Below are positions 7,226 through 13,243 of a stretch of DNA of 13,276 nucleotides, piece after piece. A program made the translations under genes and the position numbers. The notes under the pieces are model-generated. The model did not search any database, was not told the DNA's origin, and was given only the letters and a program-made list of their open reading frames with translations. Numbering within the stretch: the first letter of the stretch is position 1; each line of letters starts with the position of its first letter. This DNA comes from an uncultured Clostridia bacterium (lineage in GTDB: Bacteria; Bacillota; Clostridia; Oscillospirales; Ruminococcaceae): NCBI GenBank assembly GCA_946533615.1, contig CAMNBY010000289.1, positions 1 to 13,276 on the forward strand. Reading direction: 5' to 3'.

Positions 7226-7242
7226 TTATGCTGGCAGCATAA
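7226..7242. repeat. 17-base perfect dyad upstream of the pilus promoter
   Basis: TTATGCTG and CAGCATAA flank a single central base, giving an 8+1+8 perfect inverted repeat. It lies about 80 bases upstream of the pilus -35 box and just beyond the terminators of the mannanase gene. It could be an operator or a very tight RNA hairpin; its function is not shown. Confidence 0.55.
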
Positions 7243-7270
7243 CAAAAGCGCGTAAAGAGGCGCTTTTGTT
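7241..7270. terminator. Second hairpin terminator downstream of the GH26 gene
   Basis: AACAAAAGCGC (7241-7251) pairs with GCGCTTTTGTT (7260-7270), an 11-base-pair stem with an eight-base loop and a T-rich right arm on either strand. It is a backup to the terminator at 7281-7310 for minus-strand transcripts, shielding the pilus promoter. Confidence 0.6.
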
Positions 7271-7280
7271 TATTTTAGGC

Positions 7281-7310
7281 AAAAAAACGCCCCGCCAAGC
7301 GGAGCGTTTT
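7281..7310 (-). terminator. Terminator of the GH26 mannanase gene
   Basis: On the minus strand, AAAACGCTCCGC and GCGGGGCGTTTT form a stem with one mismatch and a short loop, followed by a seven-base T-run (7287-7281). It begins 12 bases after the stop codon at 7322. Confidence 0.88.
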
Positions 7311-7321
7311 GCACATATATT

Positions 7322-8335
7322 TCAGAACTCGGGCATCTCGTCGAGAGTGATGACCTTGTCGCTGTTGTAGACCTCTTTGAGGCGGTCCTTGTTGTTGCCT
7401 GTGATGTAATCGGTATGCCAGATCATGAACCACGACCAGATGGCGCCGTCCTTCTCGAACTGCTCGACAGAGGGGACAAAGCCGCACTCGTGGAAGGCAA
7501 GGGGCTTGTCGGCGATCTTCTCCAGCTTCTTCCAGGCGTTCTTGTTGGTGGAGTTGTCGTAGGTGTCGGAGCCGATGATGTCAACGTACTCGTCTCCCGG
7601 GTACCAGCCGCTCTTGACCTCGCCCGAATAGCCCAGCACCCAGATAAGGTTGTCAAGGCCGTACTCGTTCGTGAATTTGTCGTGCATCAGCCGCCAGAGC
7701 TTGATGAAGTTATCCTTGCCGCCCTTGCCCCACCAGAACCACTGGCCGTCGAACTCGTGGAAGGGCCGCCACAGCACGGGAACGCCCGCGTCACGGAGCT
7801 GCTGCAGGGCCTTTGCGGCCTGATCCCAGCTCTTCATCATGGCCTCGTTCTCGGGGGTGCCGTCCTGAAGCAGCTTTGCGAAATCGGGCTTCTCGTCGAG
7901 GCTCTCCTGATAGCCTGAGCCTGCGGTGCCCGTATGCCAGCAGATAGTGACGATGCCGCCCTTGGCGTCCCACTCCTTCGAGCGCTCGACAACGCCGTCG
8001 AAGTCGTTGTTCATGAAGTCAAGGCCGCGCATGGCAGGGAGCTTGCCCGTTGTCTCCTGAATGTAATCCATCTCGTAGTCGGGGGAGCCCATCCAGGTGC
8101 TTTCCTGCTGGCAGGAAAGCATGGTCTTGCCGAAGTTATCACAGAGGTAGGTGTAGAGCTTTTCGCGTCTTGCGGCGGCGGAGCTTTCTGTTTCTTCGGG
8201 GGTCTCCTGCTCTGCTGCCGAATCAGAGGCGGCGTTTGCGGTGCTGTCCGCGTTTGAACTGTCGGAGCTTGCGCAAGCTGTCATGCCAAGCACCATCGTC
8301 CCCGCGAGTAGGGCGGCTATTGCTTTCTTTATCAT
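7322..8335 (-). CDS. GH26 endo-beta-1,4-mannanase, lipoprotein
   Basis: 337 residues. A lipoprotein signal ends at Cys21 (LGMTAC), followed by a Ser/Ala/Glu-rich linker (22-55), so the enzyme is probably tethered to the outer face of the membrane. The rest is a GH26 (beta/alpha)8 barrel. WRPFHEFDG supplies the acid/base Glu194 and LAFHECGF supplies the probable nucleophile Glu283; ICWHTG (131-136) and IWSWFMIWHTDY (299-310) are typical substrate-cleft segments. GH26 enzymes mostly cut beta-mannan or glucomannan by a retaining mechanism; a lichenase or xylanase role, known for a few members, cannot be excluded. The ATG at 8335 has GGAGAG upstream. An AraC-type regulator is divergently encoded next door, which fits sugar-induced control. 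Confidence 0.88.
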   Translation of the reverse strand: MIKKAIAALLAGTMVLGMTACASSDSSNADSTANAASDSAAEQETPEETESSAAARREKLYTYLCDNFGKTMLSCQQESTWMGSPDYEMDYIQETTGKLPAMRGLDFMNNDFDGVVERSKEWDAKGGIVTICWHTGTAGSGYQESLDEKPDFAKLLQDGTPENEAMMKSWDQAAKALQQLRDAGVPVLWRPFHEFDGQWFWWGKGGKDNFIKLWRLMHDKFTNEYGLDNLIWVLGYSGEVKSGWYPGDEYVDIIGSDTYDNSTNKNAWKKLEKIADKPLAFHECGFVPSVEQFEKDGAIWSWFMIWHTDYITGNNKDRLKEVYNSDKVITLDEMPEF

Positions 8336-8364
8336 AACGATCTCTCCTTTTTTTACTCAGGTCG

Positions 8365-8406
8365 GCCGCCGCGACCGTGATGGAGGAAGAACGGTGCGCG
8401 GGCGGC
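8365..8406 (-). promoter_or_regulatory. Strong hairpin at the 5' end of the GH26 mRNA
   Basis: On the minus strand, the arms pair over 13 base pairs (6+3+4) with two single-base bulges. The pairs are plus-strand 8365-8370 with 8401-8406, 8371-8373 with 8397-8399, and 8374-8377 with 8392-8395; the loop is 14 bases (8378-8391). It begins within about 10 bases of the predicted transcript start and lies about 30 bases before the start codon. The loop reads CCTCC in the mRNA sense. The role is unknown; mRNA 5'-end protection or regulation is possible. Confidence 0.6.
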
Positions 8407-8416
8407 TTACTGCTTG

Positions 8417-8450
8417 ATTATATGATACCATTATGCGGGGCTGTTTTCAA
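8417..8450 (-). promoter_or_regulatory. Promoter of the GH26 gene
   Basis: On the minus strand, TTGAAA (8450-8445) is followed after 17 bases by TATCAT (8427-8422). A better hexamer TATAAT (8422-8417) overlaps but is 22 bases away. The leader would be about 80 bases. The atypical -10 spacing suits a promoter that needs an activator. Confidence 0.62.
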
Positions 8451-8546
8451 GCTGAAATTTTGAAATGAAACGGGGGCTTTCATGTTCAAAAAACAAAAGC
8501 CGCGTCGCGAAAACGATTTCCGCAGAGCAGGATGTTTACGGGGCTG

Positions 8547-8576
8547 TTGACAAGGCGGCGGTCGGCGGGTTATAAT
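8547..8576 (+). promoter_or_regulatory. Promoter of the AraC-type regulator
   Basis: Consensus TTGACA (8547-8552) and TATAAT (8571-8576) are separated by 18 bases. The predicted start near 8583 leaves only about 12 bases before the ATG at 8595 and falls inside the ribosome binding site AGAGGTGA (8582-8589). Confidence 0.85.
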
Positions 8577-8594
8577 GGAACAGAGGTGAAAATA

Positions 8595-9425
8595 ATGAAT
8601 ATCGAGAAAAGCATCTACCCATACAATCCCGAGCTTGAGGGGCTGCCCTTTCTTCTGAAGGGGATCGGCGGCAGCAGCTATCAGGGACACATCAACAGAC
8701 CCGAGGGCTACCAGTGGCACCAGATACTCTACAGCGCAGGCGGCAGGGGCTGCCTTGTGCATGACGGAATGACAGAGGAGATCGGGGAGAGAACGTTCAT
8801 CTTCCTGCCTGCGCAGGCGCCTCACGAATACTACCCCCTCACCGAGAGCTGGGAGGTCGATTGGATCGCCTTTGACGGCGCAGGCTGCAAGGCGGCTCTC
8901 GAAAAGCTTGAGATGGGCGGCGTCATCACCGCCGAGGCACGCGACCCTTCGGCGATGCAGCAGATCTTCACGGCGATGCTGGAGTCTCAGCGGACGGACA
9001 TTCTTTACAGCGGCCTCACCTGTTCGGCGCTGGTGTATGATTACATCATCGGGTTCAGGCGGCTCTTCAACACCGAGGCCGACGTCAGGCGCAGCCGCCA
9101 GCTCTCGGTGCTTATACCTGCTCTGAGATACATCTACGACCACTACGCCGAGGATATACCTATCCCCTTTCTGGCGGAGCTGACGGGCGTGACTCACCAG
9201 CACTTCTGCCGCATTTTCAAGAGCGCTTTGAATATGCGCCCCAACGACTACCTCACGGGGCGGCGGATAGACGAGGCCTGCCGAATGCTGAGGGAGAGCG
9301 AGCTGACCGTCGCGGAGATCTCGGCTGCCTGCGGCTACGGAGACCCGAGCTATTTCAGCACAGTCTTCAAGCGGCACACGGGGCTGTCGCCGGCGGCCTA
9401 CCGCCTGACAAAGGAGCGCGGATAA
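8595..9425 (+). CDS. AraC-family transcriptional regulator
   Basis: 276 residues. An N-terminal cupin-like sugar-sensing domain (about 15-110; WHQILYS and LPAQAPHEYYP are typical strands) is followed by a two-motif AraC DNA-binding domain (about 175-276). The first helix-turn-helix is around PIPFLAELTGVTHQHFCRIFK. The second is around TVAEISAACGYGDPSYFSTVFKRHTGLSPAAYR, the family signature. The ATG at 8595 has AGAGGTGA at 8582-8589; the frame is open upstream, but an earlier start would lie before the promoter. It is divergent from the GH26 gene and probably activates it in response to a mannan-derived sugar. The ligand is inferred from context only. No clear terminator follows it. Confidence 0.9.
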   Translation: MNIEKSIYPYNPELEGLPFLLKGIGGSSYQGHINRPEGYQWHQILYSAGGRGCLVHDGMTEEIGERTFIFLPAQAPHEYYPLTESWEVDWIAFDGAGCKAALEKLEMGGVITAEARDPSAMQQIFTAMLESQRTDILYSGLTCSALVYDYIIGFRRLFNTEADVRRSRQLSVLIPALRYIYDHYAEDIPIPFLAELTGVTHQHFCRIFKSALNMRPNDYLTGRRIDEACRMLRESELTVAEISAACGYGDPSYFSTVFKRHTGLSPAAYRLTKERG

Positions 9426-9453
9426 ACGGCGCCTGCAAATTTGTCCTGCAACA

Positions 9454-9482
9454 TTGACGCTGCCCGTTTTCTGTGGTATAAT
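9454..9482 (+). promoter_or_regulatory. Promoter of the tfoX-gyrI-pfkB operon
   Basis: TTGACG (9454-9459) and TATAAT (9477-9482) are 17 bases apart, with a TGn extension before the -10. Two CCTGCAA direct repeats (9432-9438, 9445-9451) sit just upstream of the -35 box and may be a control site. Confidence 0.82.
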
Positions 9483-9537
9483 GATCGCAGCACAGCCCCG
9501 TAGACAGGCGCAGTGCTGGAAGAACAGGAGGGATAAT

Positions 9538-9855
9538 ATGCCGTCAACAAAGGAATATCTTAACTTCATACTCGAACAGCTGTCTGCCCTTGATGAGATC
9601 ACGCATAAGGCTATGATGGGCGAATATATACTTTACTACCGTGGCAGGATCTTTGGCGGAATATATGATGACCGTTTCCTCGTGAAGCCTGTGAAATCCG
9701 CCCGTAAGCTGATGCCCGATGCGGCGCTGGAGCTTCCCTATGATGGGGCTAAAGAAATGCTTCTTGTGGACAATGTGGACGATAAGGGATTTCTGTTTCA
9801 GCTTATCACGGCGATGTATGACGAGCTGCCGGAGCCGAAGAAACGGAGGAAATGA
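9538..9855 (+). CDS. TfoX N-terminal domain protein
   Basis: 105 residues forming one TfoX/Sxy N-terminal domain. Landmarks are ITHKAMMGEYILYYRGRIFGGIYDDRFLVKP, the conserved core with the Gly-Glu-Tyr and Gly-Gly turns, and a C-terminal PYDGAKEMLLVD strand. There is no TfoX C-terminal domain, so it is not a full-length competence regulator; stand-alone N-domains are common in Firmicutes and their job is not established. The ATG at 9538 has AGGAGGG at 9526-9532; the frame runs upstream through the promoter to a TTG at 9454, which is rejected. The stop at 9853-9855 is one base before the next gene's ATG, indicating an operon. Confidence 0.83.
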   Translation: MPSTKEYLNFILEQLSALDEITHKAMMGEYILYYRGRIFGGIYDDRFLVKPVKSARKLMPDAALELPYDGAKEMLLVDNVDDKGFLFQLITAMYDELPEPKKRRK

Positions 9856-9856
9856 T

Positions 9857-10498
9857 ATGCCGTTCGATTTCAAAAAGGAATACAAGGAATTCTATATGCC
9901 GCCGAAGGAGCCGACGATCGTGACCGTGCCGCCGATGAACTATATCGCCGTGCGCGGCGAGGGCGACCCGAACACCGAGGGCGGCGAGTACAAGCAGGCG
10001 ATCGAGCTGCTCTACGGCATTGCCTACACGATCAAGATGAGCAAAAAGGGCGAGCATCGGATCGAGGGCTATTTTGACTATGTCGTGCCGCCGCTGGAGG
10101 GCTTCTGGTGGCAGGACGGTGTGCATGGAGTGGACTATGCCCACAAGGAGGATTTCAAGTGGGTGTCGCTTATCCGCCTGCCCGATTTTGTAACGAAAGC
10201 CGACTTCGACTGGGCGATAGAGGAAGCGGCACGAAAGAAAAAAACGGACTTCTCCAAAGTGGAATTCCTGACCTATGACGAGGGCTTGTGCGTGCAGTGT
10301 ATGCACATCGGCAGCTACGATGACGAGCCTGCGACGGTACGGCTCATGCACGAATACATGACGGAACAGGGGTATTCTCTTGATATTACAGAGAGCCGCT
10401 TTCACCACGAGATATATCTTTCGGACGCGCGAAAGGTATCTCCCGACAAGCTGAAAACGGTGATACGGCACCCGATAAAACGAAAGGACAAGGCATGA
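9857..10498 (+). CDS. GyrI-like small-molecule-binding domain protein
   Basis: 213 residues. The protein consists only of a GyrI-like (AraC effector-binding type) domain: TVPPMNYIAVRGEGDPN (about 23-39), IAYTIKMSKKGEHRIEGYFDYVVPPLEGFWW (about 55-85) and the later HIGSYDDEPATVRLMHEYM and HHEIYLSD segments. The FWW aromatic cluster and the HHEIY glutamate are typical of the ligand pocket. Stand-alone members bind varied hydrophobic cations or drugs, and some have been reported to hydrolyse cyclopropanoid toxins; activity here is not predictable. The ATG at 9857 has GGAGGA at 9845-9850, inside the end of the previous gene. Its stop overlaps the next start by four bases (ATGA), so the three genes are translationally coupled. 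Confidence 0.85.
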   Translation: MPFDFKKEYKEFYMPPKEPTIVTVPPMNYIAVRGEGDPNTEGGEYKQAIELLYGIAYTIKMSKKGEHRIEGYFDYVVPPLEGFWWQDGVHGVDYAHKEDFKWVSLIRLPDFVTKADFDWAIEEAARKKKTDFSKVEFLTYDEGLCVQCMHIGSYDDEPATVRLMHEYMTEQGYSLDITESRFHHEIYLSDARKVSPDKLKTVIRHPIKRKDKA

Positions 10499-11400
10499 AC
10501 ATCTATCTTTACGGAATGATCTGCGGCTCGAACAGCTTTAAGATCAAGGACTTCCCCACACCCGACGAATACACGGAGATAGAGCAGAGCGCAAGGTTCA
10601 TCGGCGGTGAGACAGGCACCTGCGCCACGGTCCTCGCCTCTCTCGGGGCGGCGGTCAGGATAGACGGCACCCACATCGGCAGGAGCACTGCGCAGCTGAC
10701 GAGGGAATTCTACAAAAACAAGAGCGTTGATCTCGGCTCCCTCACCTTTGACGAGGACTTTGAGGGGCTGGAGGACTACATACTGATCTCGGGAGACGTG
10801 CGCACTCCCTTGGGGCGCTTCGGACATTTCTTCGGCGAGGCTCAGAGCGGCGGAAAGAAGCACTGGAACGAGCCCCGTGAGAGCGATGTTCTCATGTGCG
10901 ATACTGCCGCTGTTGACGACTGCTTCGGGGAGGACTCGCGGAGCTGTGCGGAGCTGTGCGTAAAGCACGGGAAGCCCTATGTGATCATAGACTGCAAGTA
11001 TGACAGCTACGTTCACAGACACGCGGCTGTGACGGTGATCTCGGGCGAGTCGCTCCAGATGAACTACGGCGAGGCCGACAGGAAGAGATACTTTCCGCTT
11101 TTCGCCGGGAACTCCGACGGCCTGACGATAATAACCAACGGCGCCGGAGATCTGCTCTACGGCAGGAGGGGAGATACCGCAAAGACCTTCACGCCCTTCA
11201 GGGTAGAGGCCGCAAGCACTCTCGGAGCAGGCGACACCTTCAAGGCGGGCTGTGTCTACGCCCTTGCGAAGGGCATGAGCGACGACGAGCTTGTGAGGTT
11301 TGCAAGCGCCTGTGCAGCTGTGGCGGTATCGAGATACCCGAGCCAGCTGTGCCCGCCGACCCTTGACGAGGTCTGCGGAATGATACGGTCGCGGGAATAA
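10495..11400 (+). CDS. PfkB/ribokinase-family carbohydrate kinase
   Basis: 301 residues. The C-terminal signature STLGAGDTFKAG (241-252) holds the anion hole and the catalytic base Asp247. The nucleotide region (about 205-225, LTIITNGAGDLLYGRRG) precedes it. The N-terminal substrate signature reads GGETGTCATVLASLG (37-51), where the usual asparagine of GGxxxNxA is threonine. This points to an unusual substrate rather than ribose or fructose; it cannot be named. The first 20 residues lack the classic sugar-binding aspartate motif and read YGMICGSNSFK. It overlaps the upstream gyrI-like gene by four bases and closes the operon at a strong terminator. Confidence 0.83.
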   Translation: MNIYLYGMICGSNSFKIKDFPTPDEYTEIEQSARFIGGETGTCATVLASLGAAVRIDGTHIGRSTAQLTREFYKNKSVDLGSLTFDEDFEGLEDYILISGDVRTPLGRFGHFFGEAQSGGKKHWNEPRESDVLMCDTAAVDDCFGEDSRSCAELCVKHGKPYVIIDCKYDSYVHRHAAVTVISGESLQMNYGEADRKRYFPLFAGNSDGLTIITNGAGDLLYGRRGDTAKTFTPFRVEAASTLGAGDTFKAGCVYALAKGMSDDELVRFASACAAVAVSRYPSQLCPPTLDEVCGMIRSRE

Positions 11401-11415
11401 GAAAACAATGAGCAC

Positions 11416-11458
11416 AAAAAGCGGCACCTTGCCTAAAAGGGACAGGGTACCGCTTTTT
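11416..11458. terminator. Bidirectional terminator between the pfkB operon and the XRE gene
   Basis: AAAAAGCGG (11416-11424) pairs with CCGCTTTTT (11450-11458), extended by ACC (11426-11428) with GGT (11446-11448). With A-run and T-run on opposite sides it can stop both the plus-strand kinase operon and the minus-strand XRE gene ending at 11478. Confidence 0.88.
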
Positions 11459-11477
11459 ATTATCTGGTTGTAATGGA

Positions 11478-12242
11478 TCATCTCTTTTTATAAAGCACGA
11501 GCTCTGGGTCCTTGCCGTCTTGCTCGTAAGTGCAGACGAGGATAAAATCCATATTTGCGAGCACGCCGAAGCAGCGCTCGCCGCCGAACTCGCTTTCAAG
11601 CTGATTGCCGAGATAGGTGGCATTGGGGTCAAGAAATTTTACGGTGTTCCCGTTCGGGAGCCTGTATGGCAGATCGACATAGCTGCCGACAAGGGCGTTG
11701 AGCTTTTCGAGCTTAGGCATACCCTCGATATTCAGGGCGTTGATCTCGTCAATGAGGGTCAGCTTGAACTTTTCAAACTCGCCGCCGTCGGAGAGCTGCT
11801 CGTAATTCTTCCAGTAATCAAGCTGCGGCAGCATATTGCCGAGATAGGCTCTGACCTCGGCCTCGGGGTGTTCGGGGCTTGTCATATTTTTGACGCAGAC
11901 TTCTATCAGGTCGTCCATGCTGCTGTACATATATTTGCCGTCGGCATAGCACCACTTGCAGTAGGACTCGTTGATGGCGCCGTCCTTCTCGCGGCTGAGG
12001 ATATTGTCGTCGAGGGGCATTCCGCAGCACTGGCAGATCAGCTGACGCGGAGACCCCAGCAGCGTATTGATAGACACATTGAACACGCCCGAGAGAAGCT
12101 TCAGGGTCTCGGTGTTCGGGACGGTATCGCCGTTCTCCCAGCGGGACACGGCCTGCCTTGTGACGAAGACCTTCTCGGCAAGGGCGTCCTGCGAGAGGCC
12201 TGCTTTGGTGCGAAGCTTGTATAATACTTCTTTGGTTTCCAT
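11478..12242 (-). CDS. XRE-family regulator with zinc-ribbon domain
   Basis: 254 residues. An N-terminal XRE helix-turn-helix (about 5-60; LSQDALAEKVFVTRQAVSRWE) is followed by a four-cysteine zinc-ribbon-like domain (about 68-130). Its cysteines lie in CQCCGMPL (70-73) and YCKWCYADGKY (95, 98). The C-terminal domain (about 155-254) ends in TYLGNQLE and DPELVLYKKR. The last two parts usually form stand-alone proteins, so this is a fusion of a DNA-binding head to a probable metal- or redox-linked sensor; the signal is unknown. The start is the ATG at 12242, with GGAGGG at 12255-12250; the longer frame to 12341 crosses the promoter and is rejected. The gene has its own promoter. Confidence 0.83.
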   Translation of the reverse strand: METKEVLYKLRTKAGLSQDALAEKVFVTRQAVSRWENGDTVPNTETLKLLSGVFNVSINTLLGSPRQLICQCCGMPLDDNILSREKDGAINESYCKWCYADGKYMYSSMDDLIEVCVKNMTSPEHPEAEVRAYLGNMLPQLDYWKNYEQLSDGGEFEKFKLTLIDEINALNIEGMPKLEKLNALVGSYVDLPYRLPNGNTVKFLDPNATYLGNQLESEFGGERCFGVLANMDFILVCTYEQDGKDPELVLYKKR

Positions 12243-12263
12243 TGTGCATCCCTCCTTGACACA

Positions 12264-12292
12264 AGTATAGCACAGTGCGCAGGAAAGGTCAA
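12264..12292 (-). promoter_or_regulatory. Promoter of the XRE/zinc-ribbon gene
   Basis: On the minus strand, TTGACC (12292-12287) and TATACT (12269-12264) are 17 bases apart. The leader would be about 15 bases, starting right at the ribosome binding site. The promoter lies between the two XRE genes, beginning 20 bases beyond the other gene's stop codon. Confidence 0.82.
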
Positions 12293-12310
12293 GCAACGGG
12301 CTGTTGCGCC

Positions 12311-12898
12311 TCAGCAGAGCTCCTGATAAAGCAGGCCGCACTTATTGCAGTACCAGACCAGCCTGCCGAAGCGGACAACGGGCATATTGATGTTCACTGC
12401 CCACTCGGGGTACTGTCTGAACATCATCAGGCTGCTGTCGCTGACATAAGCCACGAATGAGATATGATGCTCTTTCGTCATCTCGTGGTCGGAGGTGATA
12501 TACCACTCTCCGCCGATGTCCTCTACCCTGAGTCTTTCGTTATCATTCGCCGGTCTCGGCTCAAGGGCTGTCAGCTTATTCCCGCAGCACGAAACAGCCG
12601 CATCTGAGGTCGCTGTGATGATGTTTCCGCAGTCCCTGCAAACATAGAATCTCAGCTTTTTCATATCACCGTTCTCCATTTCGTTTTTATTGATCTCGCC
12701 TGAAAGCAGGGTCTCGATATCTGTCCCGAAGATCTCGGACAAGTCCCCGAGCAGCGACAGGTCGGGGCAGCCGTTGCCGGTCTCCCACTTTGACACTGCC
12801 TTGTCGCTGACGTGCAGCTTTTGTGCGAGCTGATCCTGCGTCAACCCGAGGACTGTCCGCCGCTGTCTGATGAGCCTTCCTGTTTTGATCTGATCCAT
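12311..12898 (-). CDS. XRE-family regulator fused to a degenerate desulfoferrodoxin-like domain
   Basis: 195 residues. An XRE helix-turn-helix (about 6-62; LTQDQLAQKLHVSDKAVSKWE) is joined to a domain patterned on desulfoferrodoxin. Cys87, Cys90, Cys104 and Cys105 (CRDC, SCC) match the four-cysteine iron centre of its N-terminal half. HEMTKEH gives His138 and His144 with the spacing of two superoxide-reductase iron ligands. The last ligand pair, normally Cys-x-x-His, reads CNKC (184-187), and no histidine is apparent at the first ligand position (ERLRVED). Reductase activity is therefore unlikely and a redox or metal-sensing regulator more likely; this is inference. The ATG at 12898 has AGGTGAT upstream, and the gene has its own promoter. 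No terminator separates it from the next XRE gene. Confidence 0.82.
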   Translation of the reverse strand: MDQIKTGRLIRQRRTVLGLTQDQLAQKLHVSDKAVSKWETGNGCPDLSLLGDLSEIFGTDIETLLSGEINKNEMENGDMKKLRFYVCRDCGNIITATSDAAVSCCGNKLTALEPRPANDNERLRVEDIGGEWYITSDHEMTKEHHISFVAYVSDSSLMMFRQYPEWAVNINMPVVRFGRLVWYCNKCGLLYQELC

Positions 12899-12937
12899 AT
12901 TATCACCTCTGTTTCTCTTCCGATCCGATCATACTCA

Positions 12938-12966
12938 TTATACAATGGTGGGAACATTTAGTCAAT
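12938..12966 (-). promoter_or_regulatory. Promoter of the XRE/desulfoferrodoxin-like gene
   Basis: On the minus strand, TTGACT (12966-12961) and TATAAT (12943-12938) are 17 bases apart. The leader would be about 34 bases. A hairpin lies directly behind the -35 box (12975-12995). Confidence 0.85.
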
Positions 12967-12974
12967 CCACGCTC

Positions 12975-12995
12975 CGTAGGGTCTGCCCTAACGGC
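12975..12995. repeat. Inverted repeat between two divergent promoters
   Basis: CCGTAGGG (12975-12982) pairs with CCCTAACGG (12987-12995) with one bulged A and a four-base loop. No T-run follows on either side, so it is not a terminator. It sits between the XRE promoter and the tRNA promoter and may be a protein-binding site. Confidence 0.45.
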
Positions 12996-13032
12996 AAAAA
13001 TATTAACAAATTGTAAAAACCGAGCTTTCCCC

Positions 13033-13061
13033 TTGACTATGGGACAACGTTGTGATATAAT
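13033..13061 (+). promoter_or_regulatory. Promoter of tRNA-Leu
   Basis: TTGACT (13033-13038) and TATAAT (13056-13061) are 17 bases apart. The predicted start lies only a few bases before the mature tRNA 5' end at 13075. Confidence 0.88.
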
Positions 13062-13074
13062 ATTAAAGTCAAAT

Positions 13075-13158
13075 GCGGCAGTGCTGGAATTGGCAGACAG
13101 GCACGTTTGAGGGGCGTGTGTCTTCGACGTACGGGTTCAAGTCCCGTTTGCCGCACCA
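13075..13158 (+). tRNA. tRNA-Leu (anticodon GAG), CCA encoded
   Basis: 84 bases. Acceptor GCGGCAG pairs with TTGCCGC (one G-U), followed by discriminator A and CCA. The anticodon stem CACGT/GCGTG carries loop TTGAGGG, giving anticodon GAG, which reads CUC and CUU. The long variable arm (GTC/GAC stem) marks a class II tRNA, and the T-arm ACGGG/CCCGT carries TTCAAGT. It has its own promoter and terminator. Confidence 0.95.
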
Positions 13159-13165
13159 ATCAGAG

Positions 13166-13210
13166 CTTCTGAAATCACGCAGATACGCGGTTTCAGAAGT
13201 TTTCTTTTTA
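13166..13210 (+). terminator. Terminator of tRNA-Leu
   Basis: CTTCTGAAA (13166-13174) pairs with TTTCAGAAG (13191-13199), with an inner CGC/GCG pair, followed by a T-rich run from 13200. It starts eight bases after the CCA end. Confidence 0.88.
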
Positions 13211-13223
13211 TCAAATAACGGGT

Positions 13224-13243
13224 TTGGTCATTACTTGGTCATT
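13224..13243. repeat. Direct repeats TTGGTCATT downstream of the tRNA
   Basis: TTGGTCATT occurs at 13224-13232 and again at 13235-13243, an 11-base period or about one helical turn. A further pair, TCAAATAA, lies at 13211-13218 and 13262-13269. No coding frame of use is visible in 13211-13276. Meaning unknown. Confidence 0.5.

Noticed and set aside
7241..7310. Adjacent hairpins considered as CRISPR-like or transposon-end repeats
   Set aside because: The two hairpins differ in sequence, have no regular spacers and fit tandem terminators of the mannanase gene.
7131..7370. 79-residue plus-strand frame between the pilus promoter and the GH26 gene
   Set aside because: It crosses two terminator hairpins and the end of the GH26 gene, has no good ribosome binding site and resembles no family.
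8418..9602. 394-residue minus-strand frame over the AraC-type gene
   Set aside because: Antisense to a well-supported AraC gene; it passes through two promoters and the composition is arbitrary.
10402..11481. 359-residue minus-strand frame over the PfkB-like gene
   Set aside because: Shadow of the kinase gene; it includes the terminator at 11416-11458 inside the frame and has no family features.
11520..12224. 234-residue plus-strand frame over the XRE/zinc-ribbon gene
   Set aside because: Antisense shadow; the minus-strand gene has HTH and cysteine motifs, a promoter and a ribosome binding site.
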